Made by a program: the position numbers and the translations under genes
Shown: piece after piece, positions 1 to 9,069 of the stretch
Numbering within the stretch: the stretch's first letter is position 1
How the letters are laid out: each line of letters starts with the position of its first letter
Notes under the pieces: model-generated
The model's input: only the letters and a program-made list of their open reading frames with translations
Databases searched by the model: none
Told to the model about the DNA's origin: nothing
NCBI GenBank assembly: GCA_026390795.1
Contig: JAPLFG010000003.1
Coordinates: forward strand, 2,046,001-2,110,000
Source: Ignavibacteriales bacterium
Lineage (GTDB): Bacteria > Bacteroidota > Ignavibacteria > Ignavibacteriales > Melioribacteraceae
Length of the DNA: 64,000 bases
Direction: 5' to 3'

Positions 1-676
1 ATCCATGATTATTTTTCATTTCATAGAAATGGTAGTTGCCTTCACCAAGATTAAATCCACGGTGTGACTTTGCTTTTAGTCCGAGACCTTCTTGCATGAT
101 GCGTCGTTCAGAACAGAAATAGAGAATATCATTCTCTGTGTCGTAGTAGAGATCAATCGGATTGTCTTTCTTCACGAGAATAAGTTTTTCGGGCTCATTT
201 TTGTCTATAGCTGCAAATGCAAAACTTCCTTCCAGTTTATCAAATACTCGTTTGATTTTATCTCCTTTACCTCTGGTAGAGAGTACTTGCAGTATTGCTT
301 CACTGTCAACTTCACCGTCACGTTTGTTCTTTCCGAAAATATCTTTGTCGTTATAAATAATTCCGTTGTGGACTATTGCGATGCCCTGCTTGTTAAAGAG
401 CGGATGATTATTAGCGGCGTTCTTACTGCAACCTTGCGTCGCTGCGCGAGTATGAAGAATCATGATCTTCGGTAATTCCAATTTTACCCAATCATCTGAC
501 TTAACGAAGAGTGATGATTTGATGGGGGATTTGTTTACAACTAGTTGGTTGTCTTGTATAAATGCAAAACCCGAAGCATCTCTACCTCGGGTCTCTAGCA
601 ATGAAAACATTTCTGTTATCTGATCTTTGTTTGGTCTCTTATCGCGAAAGCAATAGTATCCCATTATACCGCACAT
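1..676 (-). CDS. Class II glutamine amidotransferase domain protein (partial, runs off left edge)
   Basis: The reverse strand encodes a protein starting MCGIMGYYCF, so Cys2 is the N-terminal nucleophile typical of Ntn-type class II glutamine amidotransferases (GlmS/PurF/GltB type). Further family signatures follow in order: TRGRDASGFAF near residue 31, HTRAATQG, NNHPLF, IVHNG, DSEAI and LEGSFAFAAID. The open frame holds to the edge (225 residues seen); the C-terminus is missing, so a fused acceptor domain cannot be excluded. An AAGGAGG Shine-Dalgarno lies just before the ATG at 676. It is the third gene after the amidoligase and the zinc protein, 32 bp behind the latter. The family releases ammonia from glutamine; as the amidoligase neighbour joins carboxyl and amino groups, it may supply ammonia or a related amide step. 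That pairing is inference; the family call is firm. Confidence 0.9.
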   Translation of the reverse strand, partial: MCGIMGYYCFRDKRPNKDQITEMFSLLETRGRDASGFAFIQDNQLVVNKSPIKSSLFVKSDDWVKLELPKIMILHTRAATQGCSKNAANNHPLFNKQGIAIVHNGIIYNDKDIFGKNKRDGEVDSEAILQVLSTRGKGDKIKRVFDKLEGSFAFAAIDKNEPEKLILVKKDNPIDLYYDTENDILYFCSERRIMQEGLGLKAKSHRGFNLGEGNYHFYEMKNNHG

Positions 677-708
677 GGTATTTCCTCCTTTAATGTTTTA
701 AGTGATCG

Positions 709-1311
709 TTATGCTTCGACGAGTTCTTTTACTTGTGAGATTTGTTTAATGAGGTTTAATACTAATTCGAGATTTTCTTTACGAAGAGAGTAACTGATCC
801 CTAATCTGTTACAACCGATTCCTTCAATTACTTTTAGATCAAGTCCATTTATGAGAATAAATTCTCGTACTTGATCAATGATGTTTGGGCTTGCAGATAG
901 CTGATACTCATCTCTGTCTTGCAGCCCGAAGAGGTAGAGTGATGATTCAATCAGTCCTATTTTATCGCGTATTTTTTGAAGAAGAAAATCCTTTTTGTTG
1001 ATCTTGAGTAATGTTTTGTGTTTGCATTTTCCAGACAGCCAACTTCTCGATAACTCAAGAATTAATTTTCTGTCTGAATCATAAACTGGAGGATTGTCCG
1101 GCGAATCGTCATCATGCATGTTCTCATAGCACTCATTACAAAAAGGATTACCGTCATTATCCCAAAGAGTTTCTTCACGGAATATTATTTCGTCGCAGCG
1201 ATTACAATAGTTAAAGGACTCTGAAAAACAATCTTCGCAATACGGTTCTTCTCTTGCATACCTTACTGAGTGTTCCTCGAGCTCACATCCACAATCATGA
1301 CAATGTCTCAT
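709..1311 (-). CDS. LIM/zinc-ribbon-like protein of amidoligase operon
   Basis: A 200-residue protein whose first 65 residues hold regularly spaced cysteine pairs: C4/C7 (with C9), C25/C28, C36/C39 and C58/C61. This is a tandem two-site zinc-binding arrangement resembling LIM domains. After an acidic linker (residues 66-77) a mixed alpha/beta region of about 120 residues follows that I do not recognise. The ATG overlaps the stop of the upstream amidoligase by ATGA and is preceded by AAGGAGG, so the two are probably translationally coupled. A structural or substrate-presenting role next to the amidoligase is plausible but not shown. No catalytic motif was seen. Confidence 0.75.
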   Translation of the reverse strand: MRHCHDCGCELEEHSVRYAREEPYCEDCFSESFNYCNRCDEIIFREETLWDNDGNPFCNECYENMHDDDSPDNPPVYDSDRKLILELSRSWLSGKCKHKTLLKINKKDFLLQKIRDKIGLIESSLYLFGLQDRDEYQLSASPNIIDQVREFILINGLDLKVIEGIGCNRLGISYSLRKENLELVLNLIKQISQVKELVEA

Positions 1312-2021
1312 GCTGCCTCCTTGATTATTCCCCAGTTGGGAAGAATGTTTACGTTCCAGTTTAACTTTTTGTTTAGAAGAAGATCCATTTCCTTCAATCC
1401 TTCCTCACAATCAGTTGGAATTGTTTTTAGATTTTCTTTTAGGTTACGGAGGAATGTAATCGAGTGCTGCCTTCCTTTGATCTCAGTGAAATCAAGATTG
1501 TCTTCGGTTACTCCGAGTACCGCAAGTTTTGCGAGTGTAAAGGTTACAAGAGTAGTAGAAGGAGAGAGAAGCCAACTTCCGGGAGTTCTGTACTCAAAAC
1601 CATGCGGCTGTTTTCGAAATGCTTTCCGTTTACCGTAGCCGCACTTCTCTCGTTTTGTTCTTTGTTCTCTATCGTCTATACAATTTGATAGTGAATACAA
1701 TACAGTATCAAGAGCATCAACGATATTTGGTTCGGGTTGAAGTGAGAAATGCAGATGACCTCCTAATGATAGGTTATCTACGAAGTGACCAGCATAAAAT
1801 TCTAAGTCCGGTGCTTTAGTGTGGCCATACTCTAGAATTTGAAATACTTTTGAGGTGGTATCAATGGGACTCTCAGAGTAGCCCGGACGAATTTCGGCTA
1901 TGGCCTCACAGCCATCTAGTCCGAAAGAAGAGTTTGATTTGAAGTAGTTGTGGGCGGGTACATATTTTCCGTTTAAGCGGCACAGTAATTCGGGATCTGC
2001 ACCGAGGGTGAAAGAACACAT
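1308..2021 (-). CDS. Phage phiEco32-type COOH-NH2 ligase (glutamine-synthetase-fold amidoligase)
   Basis: A 237-residue protein with the marks of the phiEco32-like COOH.NH2 ligase family (amidoligases with a glutamine synthetase fold). It begins with FTLGADPELL, carries the metal/ATP-site-like GLDGCEAIAEIRPGYSESP near residues 34-52, then GGHLHFSL near residue 88 and the C-terminal EYRTPGSWLLSP. The family joins a carboxylate to an amine using ATP. Its length matches stand-alone members. An AAGGAG ribosome-binding site precedes the ATG at 2021. It is the first gene of a minus-strand operon with a zinc protein and a class II glutamine amidotransferase. In the literature such ligases sit in phage and bacterial clusters thought to modify peptides or cell-surface polymers; the substrate here is unknown. 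Confidence 0.82.
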   Translation of the reverse strand: MCSFTLGADPELLCRLNGKYVPAHNYFKSNSSFGLDGCEAIAEIRPGYSESPIDTTSKVFQILEYGHTKAPDLEFYAGHFVDNLSLGGHLHFSLQPEPNIVDALDTVLYSLSNCIDDREQRTKREKCGYGKRKAFRKQPHGFEYRTPGSWLLSPSTTLVTFTLAKLAVLGVTEDNLDFTEIKGRQHSITFLRNLKENLKTIPTDCEEGLKEMDLLLNKKLNWNVNILPNWGIIKEAA

Positions 2022-2338
2022 AGTAACTCCTTGATTGGTTATTACTATTGTTCTTATACCTGAAAATGTTTTGGTTCTTATAACACTATCTGTTTATTAA
2101 ATTCAAAAAATAATTCAACAATAATTTGCCAGCGATTTACTTATTGTGGCTTTTTGAACAAAGGAAATTCTTTCTATTTGAAAGTTATATACATATTTTA
2201 TGATATAAATCGGGAAATTCTTTCTTCATGATCTCTTTCTTCATTTCAGAACATACATTTAAAATAAATATCTACAATTGATGAATAATAATACCTCATT
2301 TTCAACAACCTTATTTTGATAAATTTGGAATACCGATA
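2022..2338. promoter_or_regulatory. Divergent AT-rich intergenic region
   Basis: About 317 bp separate the minus-strand amidoligase operon from the plus-strand restriction-modification operon. The stretch is very AT-rich and should contain both promoters. I see no long inverted repeat and no gene-like coding pattern in either direction. Confidence 0.5.
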
Positions 2339-4666
2339 ATGGATAACTCCCAACACAATAAAATTGTTTCTTTCATTTGGTCTATTGCAGACGATTGTCT
2401 GAGAGATGTCTTTGTTCGAGGTAAATACCGTGATGTAATTCTCCCGATGTTTGTTCTTAGAAGAATTGACGTTCTTCTGGAACCCACAAAAGAAGCAATC
2501 AAAGAAGAAGTTAAGTATCAACGTGAAGATGTTGGACTTACAGAACTTGATCCAAATGCTCTTCAGGATGTAACCGGGTATGTTTTCTATAACACATCTA
2601 AATTTACTCTTAAAAGTATGCTCGGTAATCCTTCACAGATAGAAGCCAACTTCAAAAATTATCTTGATGGATTCAGCGATAACGTAAAAGAGATTATAGA
2701 TAAATTTTATCTCCGTGCGCAGATTAGGAAAATGGTTGATGCAAATGTACTTCACGATGTTATAGAAAAATATACATCGAATGAAATCAATCTTGGTCCG
2801 GAAACAATACAAGCTCCTGATGAGAAGACCTTACCTGGTCTTTCCAATCATGGGATGGGTATTGTGTTTGAAGAGCTTATTCGAAAATTCAACGAAGAGA
2901 ATAATGAAGAAGCCGGAGAGCATTTTACTCCGCGCGAAGTTATTCATCTAATGACACATCTATTGTTTCTCCCTGTAAAGAAAAAACTTCCTCCCGTAAT
3001 TATGATTTACGATCCCGCTTGTGGATCCGGTGGTATGCTCACCGAATCTGAAAACTATCTCACCGATCCGGATGGCCCTTTCAAAGTAAAGGAAGATAGA
3101 ATTAACCTTTACGGCAAAGAAGTAAACGGCGAAACTTATGCTATATGCAAATCAGATATGATGATTAAAGGGAAAGACCCGGCACATATTAAATTTGGCT
3201 CTACTTTGGCAACGGATGATTTCTCTTCACTCCGTTTCGATTTTATGTTATCAAATCCTCCTTATGGCAAATCATGGAAAGCAGATCAGAAAAATATTAT
3301 CGATGAAGGCGAGGTTATCGATCCTCGTTTCCAAATATCTTTGAAGAATTTTAGGGACGAGTGGGAATTGGTAAATGCGACCCCTCGTTCATCGGATGGA
3401 CAACTCCTTTTCCTCATGGAAATGGTTAACAAAATGAAGCGCCTTTCTGATTCTCCGTTGGGCTCTCGTATTGCTTCGATTCATAACGGCTCATCGCTCT
3501 TTACCGGCGATGCCGGAAGCGGTGAAAGTAACATCCGCAGATACATCATCGAAAACGATTGGCTCGAAGCTATTATCCAGCTTCCTAATAATTTGTTTTA
3601 TAATACCGGCATTACAACTTACATCTGGATTGTCTCTAATAACAAAGCAAAGAATCGAAAAGGTAAAGTTCAATTGATCGATGCATCTAACATGTTCGAA
3701 AAGCTTAGAAATAATCTCGGTCAGAAGAATTGCCGGTTCTCCGATGCTCATATTGACGAGATAACAGAAATCTCTCTTGAGATGCCAAATAGCGGGGTTT
3801 CTAAAGTTTTTGATAATTCCGATTTTGGTTATTACAAAGTTACTGTTGAACGCCCGTTGCGTCTTAAATCTCAATTCACTAATGAACGAATTTCTACTCT
3901 ACGTTTCGTTTCTTACTTATCGGATATTATGCAATGGATCTATTCCAAATATGGGGATAAAGTTTACGATGGCTTAAAAAAATTCCACAAGGAAATTGAA
4001 GAACACATTTCCGAGGAACAGCTCGATATTCCTTCCAAGAATATCAGATCCATTTTAGATGTTAAGGTATGGGAAAAACAGTTGCGGTTAATGGATGTGG
4101 CAAAACTTCTCCAGAAAGAAATTGGTACAAAATGCTATAACAATTTCAACATCTTCCAGCAGCTAGTGACTGATGCTATTAAGAAATTAGAAATTACGCT
4201 CACATCATCGGAGAAAAAACAGATTCTCGATGCTGTTAGTTGGCGTGATGAAAATGCTGAAAGTGTAATTAAATCAGTTCATGCACTGAAAGATGAAAAG
4301 CTCAATGAAATATTAAATCAGCTTGGAACAACCAAAGAAAGATTGAACGATTACGGTTTCTGGCAAACCAAACACCAACATGAATTTATTGAATATGAAC
4401 CCGACAGCGAGTTACGTGATAATGAAAATATTCCGCTGAAGGAAGATATTTATAAATACTTTATCCGCGAAGTCCGTCCCCATGTTGGAGATGCATGGAT
4501 GGCAATTGATAAAACACAAATTGGTTACGAAGTTAGTTTTAATAAATATTTCTACAAACATACTCCGCTCCGTTCTTTGGAAAAAGTAACTAAAGAAATC
4601 CTTGCTCTTGAAAAGGAAACGAAAGGCTTGCTTAAAAAGATTGTCGGCTTCCGTAAGGTTCGCTAA
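2339..4666 (+). CDS. hsdM: Type I restriction-modification system DNA methyltransferase subunit (HsdM)
   Basis: A 775-residue N6-adenine methyltransferase. The AdoMet-binding motif DPACGSGGM is at residues 225-233 and the catalytic NPPY at 306-309, in the order expected for HsdM. The N-terminal helical HsdM_N region and the GEHFTPREVIHLM signature before motif I are present. It is longer than the usual roughly 500-540 residues: about 240 extra C-terminal residues of charged, helical character follow the methyltransferase core and may contact HsdS or HsdR. It methylates adenine in the sequence set by HsdS and forms M2S or R2M2S complexes. The next gene, hsdS, starts 2 bp after the stop. Confidence 0.96.
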   Translation: MDNSQHNKIVSFIWSIADDCLRDVFVRGKYRDVILPMFVLRRIDVLLEPTKEAIKEEVKYQREDVGLTELDPNALQDVTGYVFYNTSKFTLKSMLGNPSQIEANFKNYLDGFSDNVKEIIDKFYLRAQIRKMVDANVLHDVIEKYTSNEINLGPETIQAPDEKTLPGLSNHGMGIVFEELIRKFNEENNEEAGEHFTPREVIHLMTHLLFLPVKKKLPPVIMIYDPACGSGGMLTESENYLTDPDGPFKVKEDRINLYGKEVNGETYAICKSDMMIKGKDPAHIKFGSTLATDDFSSLRFDFMLSNPPYGKSWKADQKNIIDEGEVIDPRFQISLKNFRDEWELVNATPRSSDGQLLFLMEMVNKMKRLSDSPLGSRIASIHNGSSLFTGDAGSGESNIRRYIIENDWLEAIIQLPNNLFYNTGITTYIWIVSNNKAKNRKGKVQLIDASNMFEKLRNNLGQKNCRFSDAHIDEITEISLEMPNSGVSKVFDNSDFGYYKVTVERPLRLKSQFTNERISTLRFVSYLSDIMQWIYSKYGDKVYDGLKKFHKEIEEHISEEQLDIPSKNIRSILDVKVWEKQLRLMDVAKLLQKEIGTKCYNNFNIFQQLVTDAIKKLEITLTSSEKKQILDAVSWRDENAESVIKSVHALKDEKLNEILNQLGTTKERLNDYGFWQTKHQHEFIEYEPDSELRDNENIPLKEDIYKYFIREVRPHVGDAWMAIDKTQIGYEVSFNKYFYKHTPLRSLEKVTKEILALEKETKGLLKKIVGFRKVR

Positions 4667-4668
4667 AT

Positions 4669-5961
4669 ATGCAATTACCCAAACACAAAAAATATAAAGA
4701 GAGCGGAATTAAGTGGATTGGACAGATACCACAAAATTGGAAGATTGAAAAACTGAGAGCTGTAACTGAATTAAAAAGTGAAAAAAATAGACCAAACCTT
4801 CAAGTATTATCCGTCTATCGTGAATTTGGAGTAATCCAAAAGGATTCAAGAGATGATAACCATAATGTTACTTCGCAAGATACTTCTACATATAAAGCAG
4901 TTAAACCGGGTGATTTAGTTGTCAATAAAATGAAGGCATGGCAAGGTTCTATGGGTGTAAGTGAACATGAAGGAATTGTTAGCCCGGCTTACATCACATG
5001 TAAACTAAAAACTGAAAAAGTATTTCCAAAATATTTGCATTATCTGCTAAGATCACATCCTTATATTGGTGTTTATAACGCTTTGTCATACGGTGTGCGT
5101 GTTGGTCAATGGGATATGCATTATGAAGATTTTAAGAAAATTCCTATCTGTTTGCCTGACAAGAAAGAAATGATATACATAGTAAATTTTATAGATAAAA
5201 AATTTGCCGAAATTGATAATGCAATCTCTAAAAAAGAAAAACTAATAGAACTACTCAAAGAGCAAAAAAACATTCTTATCAACCAAGCCGTTACAAATGG
5301 TATCAAACCAAAAGTAAAACTTAAAAACAGTGGTGTAGATTGGATTGGCAAAATTCCAGCACATTGGGAAGTAAGAAAGATTAGTCGATCGTTTAGAATA
5401 ATTGGTAGTGGAACAACTCCAGATAGCGGTAATTCAGCATTCTATGAAAACGGAACAATCAGTTGGGTAAATACTGGTGATCTAAATGATAATAGATTAA
5501 AAGATATAAATAAAAAAATAACCGCAAAAGCGTTGAGAAGATTTACATCATTAAAAATATACCCAAAAGATACATTGATAATTGCAATGTATGGAGCTAC
5601 AATTGGCAAAACTGGTTTGACAGTTTCAGATGTTACTGCGAATCAAGCTTGTTGTTGTTTGTCGGATTCGGTTTGTTTTGATATTCGTTATTTGCAATTT
5701 TGGTTTATTTCAAATCGACCCCAAATACTTTCTCTTTCTTATGGTGGGGGTCAACCGAACATAAACCAAGATTTGATAAAATCATTGTTAATACAGTGCC
5801 CACCACTATACGAACAAAATAACATTGTCAAATCTTGTGAAGAAATAACTAAATATTACGATAAAACTATTGTCAAATCGTTTGAGCAGATCCAAACACT
5901 GAAAGAATTTAAATCAATTCTTATTTCAAATGTAGTTACCGGAAAAATAAAAGTTACTTAG
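4669..5961 (+). CDS. hsdS: Type I restriction system specificity subunit (HsdS)
   Basis: A 430-residue protein with two target recognition domains (about residues 10-205 and 215-425). Each opens with a matching motif: SGIKWIGQIPQNW near residue 13 and SGVDWIGKIPAHW near residue 222, the internal repeat typical of HsdS. Each ends in a helical spacer (IDKKFAEIDNAISKKEKLIELL and the C-terminal equivalent) that sets the distance between the half-sites. It determines the bipartite DNA target for methylation and cleavage. The target cannot be read from sequence. It lies between hsdM (2 bp gap) and hsdR (9 bp gap). Confidence 0.95.
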   Translation: MQLPKHKKYKESGIKWIGQIPQNWKIEKLRAVTELKSEKNRPNLQVLSVYREFGVIQKDSRDDNHNVTSQDTSTYKAVKPGDLVVNKMKAWQGSMGVSEHEGIVSPAYITCKLKTEKVFPKYLHYLLRSHPYIGVYNALSYGVRVGQWDMHYEDFKKIPICLPDKKEMIYIVNFIDKKFAEIDNAISKKEKLIELLKEQKNILINQAVTNGIKPKVKLKNSGVDWIGKIPAHWEVRKISRSFRIIGSGTTPDSGNSAFYENGTISWVNTGDLNDNRLKDINKKITAKALRRFTSLKIYPKDTLIIAMYGATIGKTGLTVSDVTANQACCCLSDSVCFDIRYLQFWFISNRPQILSLSYGGGQPNINQDLIKSLLIQCPPLYEQNNIVKSCEEITKYYDKTIVKSFEQIQTLKEFKSILISNVVTGKIKVT

Positions 5962-5970
5962 AGGGGCTTT

Positions 5971-8900
5971 ATGGTTACTTCTACAAACGAAAAAGCTTTA
6001 GAACAATTAATCGAACTGAAACTTACTGGTTCGTGTAAAGAAGAAAGAACTATAGGTGTAAAAGAACCAAACCCCGCTTACGCTCTTAATCATTTTGGCT
6101 ACATTAGTGGAGAAAGCTCCAGCTTTAACAAAGAATTCTGCATAGATGAAAAAATCTTCTGGCAGTTCCTTGAAGCTACACAGCCGCAAGAACTAAACAA
6201 GCTAAACGATCGCCCAAATTGGCAGCGCATAATTCTGGAACGCCTTAACCGTAAAATTAAATCCGATGGAATAATATCTCTTCTCAAAAAAGGTTTGCTT
6301 ATTGACGATGCACATCTCACATTTCTTTACCGTTTGCCATATAACACTCTTAATCCGGAAGTGAAAGAAAACTTTGCTAAAAATATATTTTCTGTAACAA
6401 GACAAGTTCATTATTCGGAAAGTGAACCGCTCAAATCTGTTGATATGGTTTTATTTCTTAATGGCATTTCAATCATAACGTTTGAGCTAAAAAATCTTTG
6501 GACCGGTCAATCGGTTTATAACGCAATAAAACAATATAAAGAACAGCGCAGTCCTTCGGATCCTTTATTTAATTTTGGTAGATGCATCGTTCATTTCGCC
6601 ATGGATACCGAAGATATTTTTATGGCAACTAAACTTGACGGGAATGAAACTTTCTTTCTTCCTTTCAATAAAGGATTCAATTTTGGTAAAGGTAATCCGC
6701 TTAATCCTTCCAGCTACAAAACAGCATACTTAACTGATGAAATTCTGGTTAAAGAAAATCTTGTTAATATTATAGAACACTTTGCTAAGATAGTTGAAGA
6801 GAAAGGTGTAAAAACCAAGAAGGTAAAAAAGAATCTTTATTTTCCCCGTTACCATCAGCTGCGGGTTGTTAATCGTCTGTTAGCAGAAGTTAAAGAAAAA
6901 GGTGTTGGCGGTAAATATCTAATTCAGCATTCAGCCGGTTCCGGTAAGTCATATTCTATTACATGGCTGGCTTTTCAACTTGTAGAATTATATAATCAAT
7001 CCGGCACTCTTAATCTTTTTGATTCGGTTATTGTAATTACTGATCGCAAGGTTCTTGATAAACAACTTCGCGATGATATCAAACTCTTTTCAGAAGTTAA
7101 AAACATTGTCGCCCATGCTGAAAATTCTGCCGATCTAAAAAAATATCTCGAACTTGGTAAAAAGATAATTATTTCCACAGTTCAAAAGTTCCCTTTCATC
7201 GTTGACGGTATTCAAGATTTATCCAATCGTAATTTTGCGGTTATCATAGATGAAGCTCATTCATCACAATCTGGTCTTTCCTCCCATAAACTTAATGTCG
7301 CACTTAACTCTTCCGAAGATGATGTTGAACTTGAAGACATTGAAGATTTCATTCTGAAGACAATGGACGAAAGAAAGATGAGTAAGAATGCATCTTTCTT
7401 TGCTTTCACGGCAACACCAAAACCGGCAACTCTCGAAAAATTTGGCGAGCCCTATTTTGAAGCCGGGCAGAAAAAATTTAAGCCCTTCGATCTCTACTCA
7501 ATGAAACAAGCAATCGAAGAAGGTTTTATTTTGGATGTGCTTGCTAACTACACAACTTACAAAAGCTATTACCAAGTATTAAAATCTACTGAAGGCAATC
7601 CTCTTTTTGAAACGGTAAAAGCGCAGAAAAAACTAAAAACGTATGTGGAAGGACACAAAGAAACTATCGAAGTAAAAGCTAGAATTATGCTCGATCATTT
7701 TATTGAGAATGTAGTTAATTCCCGTAAACTTAAAGGTAAAGCAAAAGGTATGGTTGTTACCATGAATATTGATCGTGCAATAAAGTATTATTATGCTTTA
7801 CGGCGGGCTATTCAAGATGCGCACGCTCCATTCGACATCATTATTGCTTTCTCCGGTAAAAAGAAAGTTGATGGTGTTGAACTGACTGAAGAAAGACTTA
7901 ATGGTTTCCCAAGTAAAGATATTCCGGATAAACTTAGAGAAGATAAATATCGTCTTCTCGTTGTTGCCAATAAATATCTCTATGGTTTTGATGAGCCGTT
8001 GCTGAATACAATGTATGTCGATAAAAAACTGCAAGGTGTTATGGCAGTGCAAGCATTATCCCGATTAAACCGCTCAAATCAAAAGATGGATAAGAAAGAT
8101 ACTTTCGTTTTGGATTTCTTCAATACTACCGATGATATAAAAGAAGCTTTCGATCCATTCTATACCTCAACATCATTAAGTCAGCCAACCGATATTAATG
8201 TTTTACACGATCTCAAGAATAAAATGGATGAAACCGGCATTTATGAATGGAGTGAGGTTGAGCTATTCAATGAAAAATATTTCAACAATGTTTCCCGCGA
8301 AGAACTCGACGGATTGATTGATATAAATGCCAATCGTTTCAATAACGAACTTGAACTGGAAGAAGAAGTTAAAATTGATTTCAAAATAAAAGCCAAACAT
8401 TTTGTAAAGATTTATGGGCAGATTGCATCCATCATGCCACAGAACATCATTCAATGGGAAATGCTTTACTGGTTTCTAAAACTTCTTATACCAAAACTAA
8501 AAATTTCCGATCCTGATAAAGATAAGATTGACGAACTGCTCAACAATGTCGATCTTAACAGTTACGGCATCGCACGGGTAAAATTAAATTACCGCATTGA
8601 TCTTGACCCTGCGGCAACGGAAGTCGATCCAATCAACTCCAATCCGCGCGGCTATCATGGCAGTGAGGTGATTATAGATCCTCTTAATGAAATTATCAAA
8701 GCATTTAACGAAAAACATTTCGATAGTTGGGGAGTTACTGATGATGAAAGAAAAGTTAAGTTTATAAACATAGCTCGAAGTGTTTACAATCATCCTAACT
8801 TTAAAGAGCAAGTCGTTAATAATCCCGACGAACTTGCAAGAAGAATTGCATTGGAAAAACTCATCATAAAAGCTGTAAACAAAGAAAGGAAAAACGAATT

Positions 8901-9030
8901 AGATCTTTATAAACTTTTTGCCAGCGATGAAGATTTTAAGAAAGCATTTAATGCTACAATCGCTAGAATGTTACTGCAAAGTCAGAAGGATTCTCAATTA
9001 TTTCAGCAATTATTCAAAGAAATGTCATGA
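5971..9030 (+). CDS. hsdR: Type I restriction endonuclease subunit (HsdR)
   Basis: A 1019-residue protein with an N-terminal PD-(D/E)xK nuclease domain (D158 and E172-L-K174) and a superfamily 2 translocase. Walker A is SAGSGKS at residues 321-327 and the DEAH box is at 427-430, followed by FTATP (motif III-like) and the second RecA lobe ending in QALSRLNRS (motif VI). The C-terminal helical region likely docks on the methyltransferase. The ATG follows a GAGGGG ribosome-binding site. All catalytic residues are intact, so the system looks functional. It translocates and cuts DNA unmethylated at the HsdS target. Confidence 0.96.
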   Translation: MVTSTNEKALEQLIELKLTGSCKEERTIGVKEPNPAYALNHFGYISGESSSFNKEFCIDEKIFWQFLEATQPQELNKLNDRPNWQRIILERLNRKIKSDGIISLLKKGLLIDDAHLTFLYRLPYNTLNPEVKENFAKNIFSVTRQVHYSESEPLKSVDMVLFLNGISIITFELKNLWTGQSVYNAIKQYKEQRSPSDPLFNFGRCIVHFAMDTEDIFMATKLDGNETFFLPFNKGFNFGKGNPLNPSSYKTAYLTDEILVKENLVNIIEHFAKIVEEKGVKTKKVKKNLYFPRYHQLRVVNRLLAEVKEKGVGGKYLIQHSAGSGKSYSITWLAFQLVELYNQSGTLNLFDSVIVITDRKVLDKQLRDDIKLFSEVKNIVAHAENSADLKKYLELGKKIIISTVQKFPFIVDGIQDLSNRNFAVIIDEAHSSQSGLSSHKLNVALNSSEDDVELEDIEDFILKTMDERKMSKNASFFAFTATPKPATLEKFGEPYFEAGQKKFKPFDLYSMKQAIEEGFILDVLANYTTYKSYYQVLKSTEGNPLFETVKAQKKLKTYVEGHKETIEVKARIMLDHFIENVVNSRKLKGKAKGMVVTMNIDRAIKYYYALRRAIQDAHAPFDIIIAFSGKKKVDGVELTEERLNGFPSKDIPDKLREDKYRLLVVANKYLYGFDEPLLNTMYVDKKLQGVMAVQALSRLNRSNQKMDKKDTFVLDFFNTTDDIKEAFDPFYTSTSLSQPTDINVLHDLKNKMDETGIYEWSEVELFNEKYFNNVSREELDGLIDINANRFNNELELEEEVKIDFKIKAKHFVKIYGQIASIMPQNIIQWEMLYWFLKLLIPKLKISDPDKDKIDELLNNVDLNSYGIARVKLNYRIDLDPAATEVDPINSNPRGYHGSEVIIDPLNEIIKAFNEKHFDSWGVTDDERKVKFINIARSVYNHPNFKEQVVNNPDELARRIALEKLIIKAVNKERKNELDLYKLFASDEDFKKAFNATIARMLLQSQKDSQLFQQLFKEMS

Positions 9031-9046
9031 ATTTTTACCTTAAAAT

Positions 9047-9068
9047 AAATCAACTTATAGGTTGATTT
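9047..9068. promoter_or_regulatory. Perfect inverted repeat abutting toxin-candidate start codon (putative operator)
   Basis: AAATCAAC, a 6-bp spacer and GTTGATTT form a perfect 8+8 inverted repeat ending one base before the ATG at 9070 and covering its ribosome-binding site. Toxin-antitoxin operons are commonly autoregulated by the helix-turn-helix antitoxin at such sites. Operator function is inferred from position and symmetry; a translation-controlling hairpin is the alternative. Confidence 0.45.
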
Positions 9069-9069
9069 T

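Noticed and set aside
92-475. Plus-strand open frame of 127 codons
   Set aside because: It lies antisense to the amidotransferase gene (1-676, minus), whose motifs are unmistakable; the plus frame has no motif or ribosome-binding site.
1-2021. Prophage remnant
   Set aside because: The amidoligase family is known from phages, but no capsid, tail, terminase or integrase gene is visible here.
2246-2521. Minus-strand open frame over the hsdM start
   Set aside because: It overlaps the well-supported HsdM N-terminus and its composition is a shadow of that gene.
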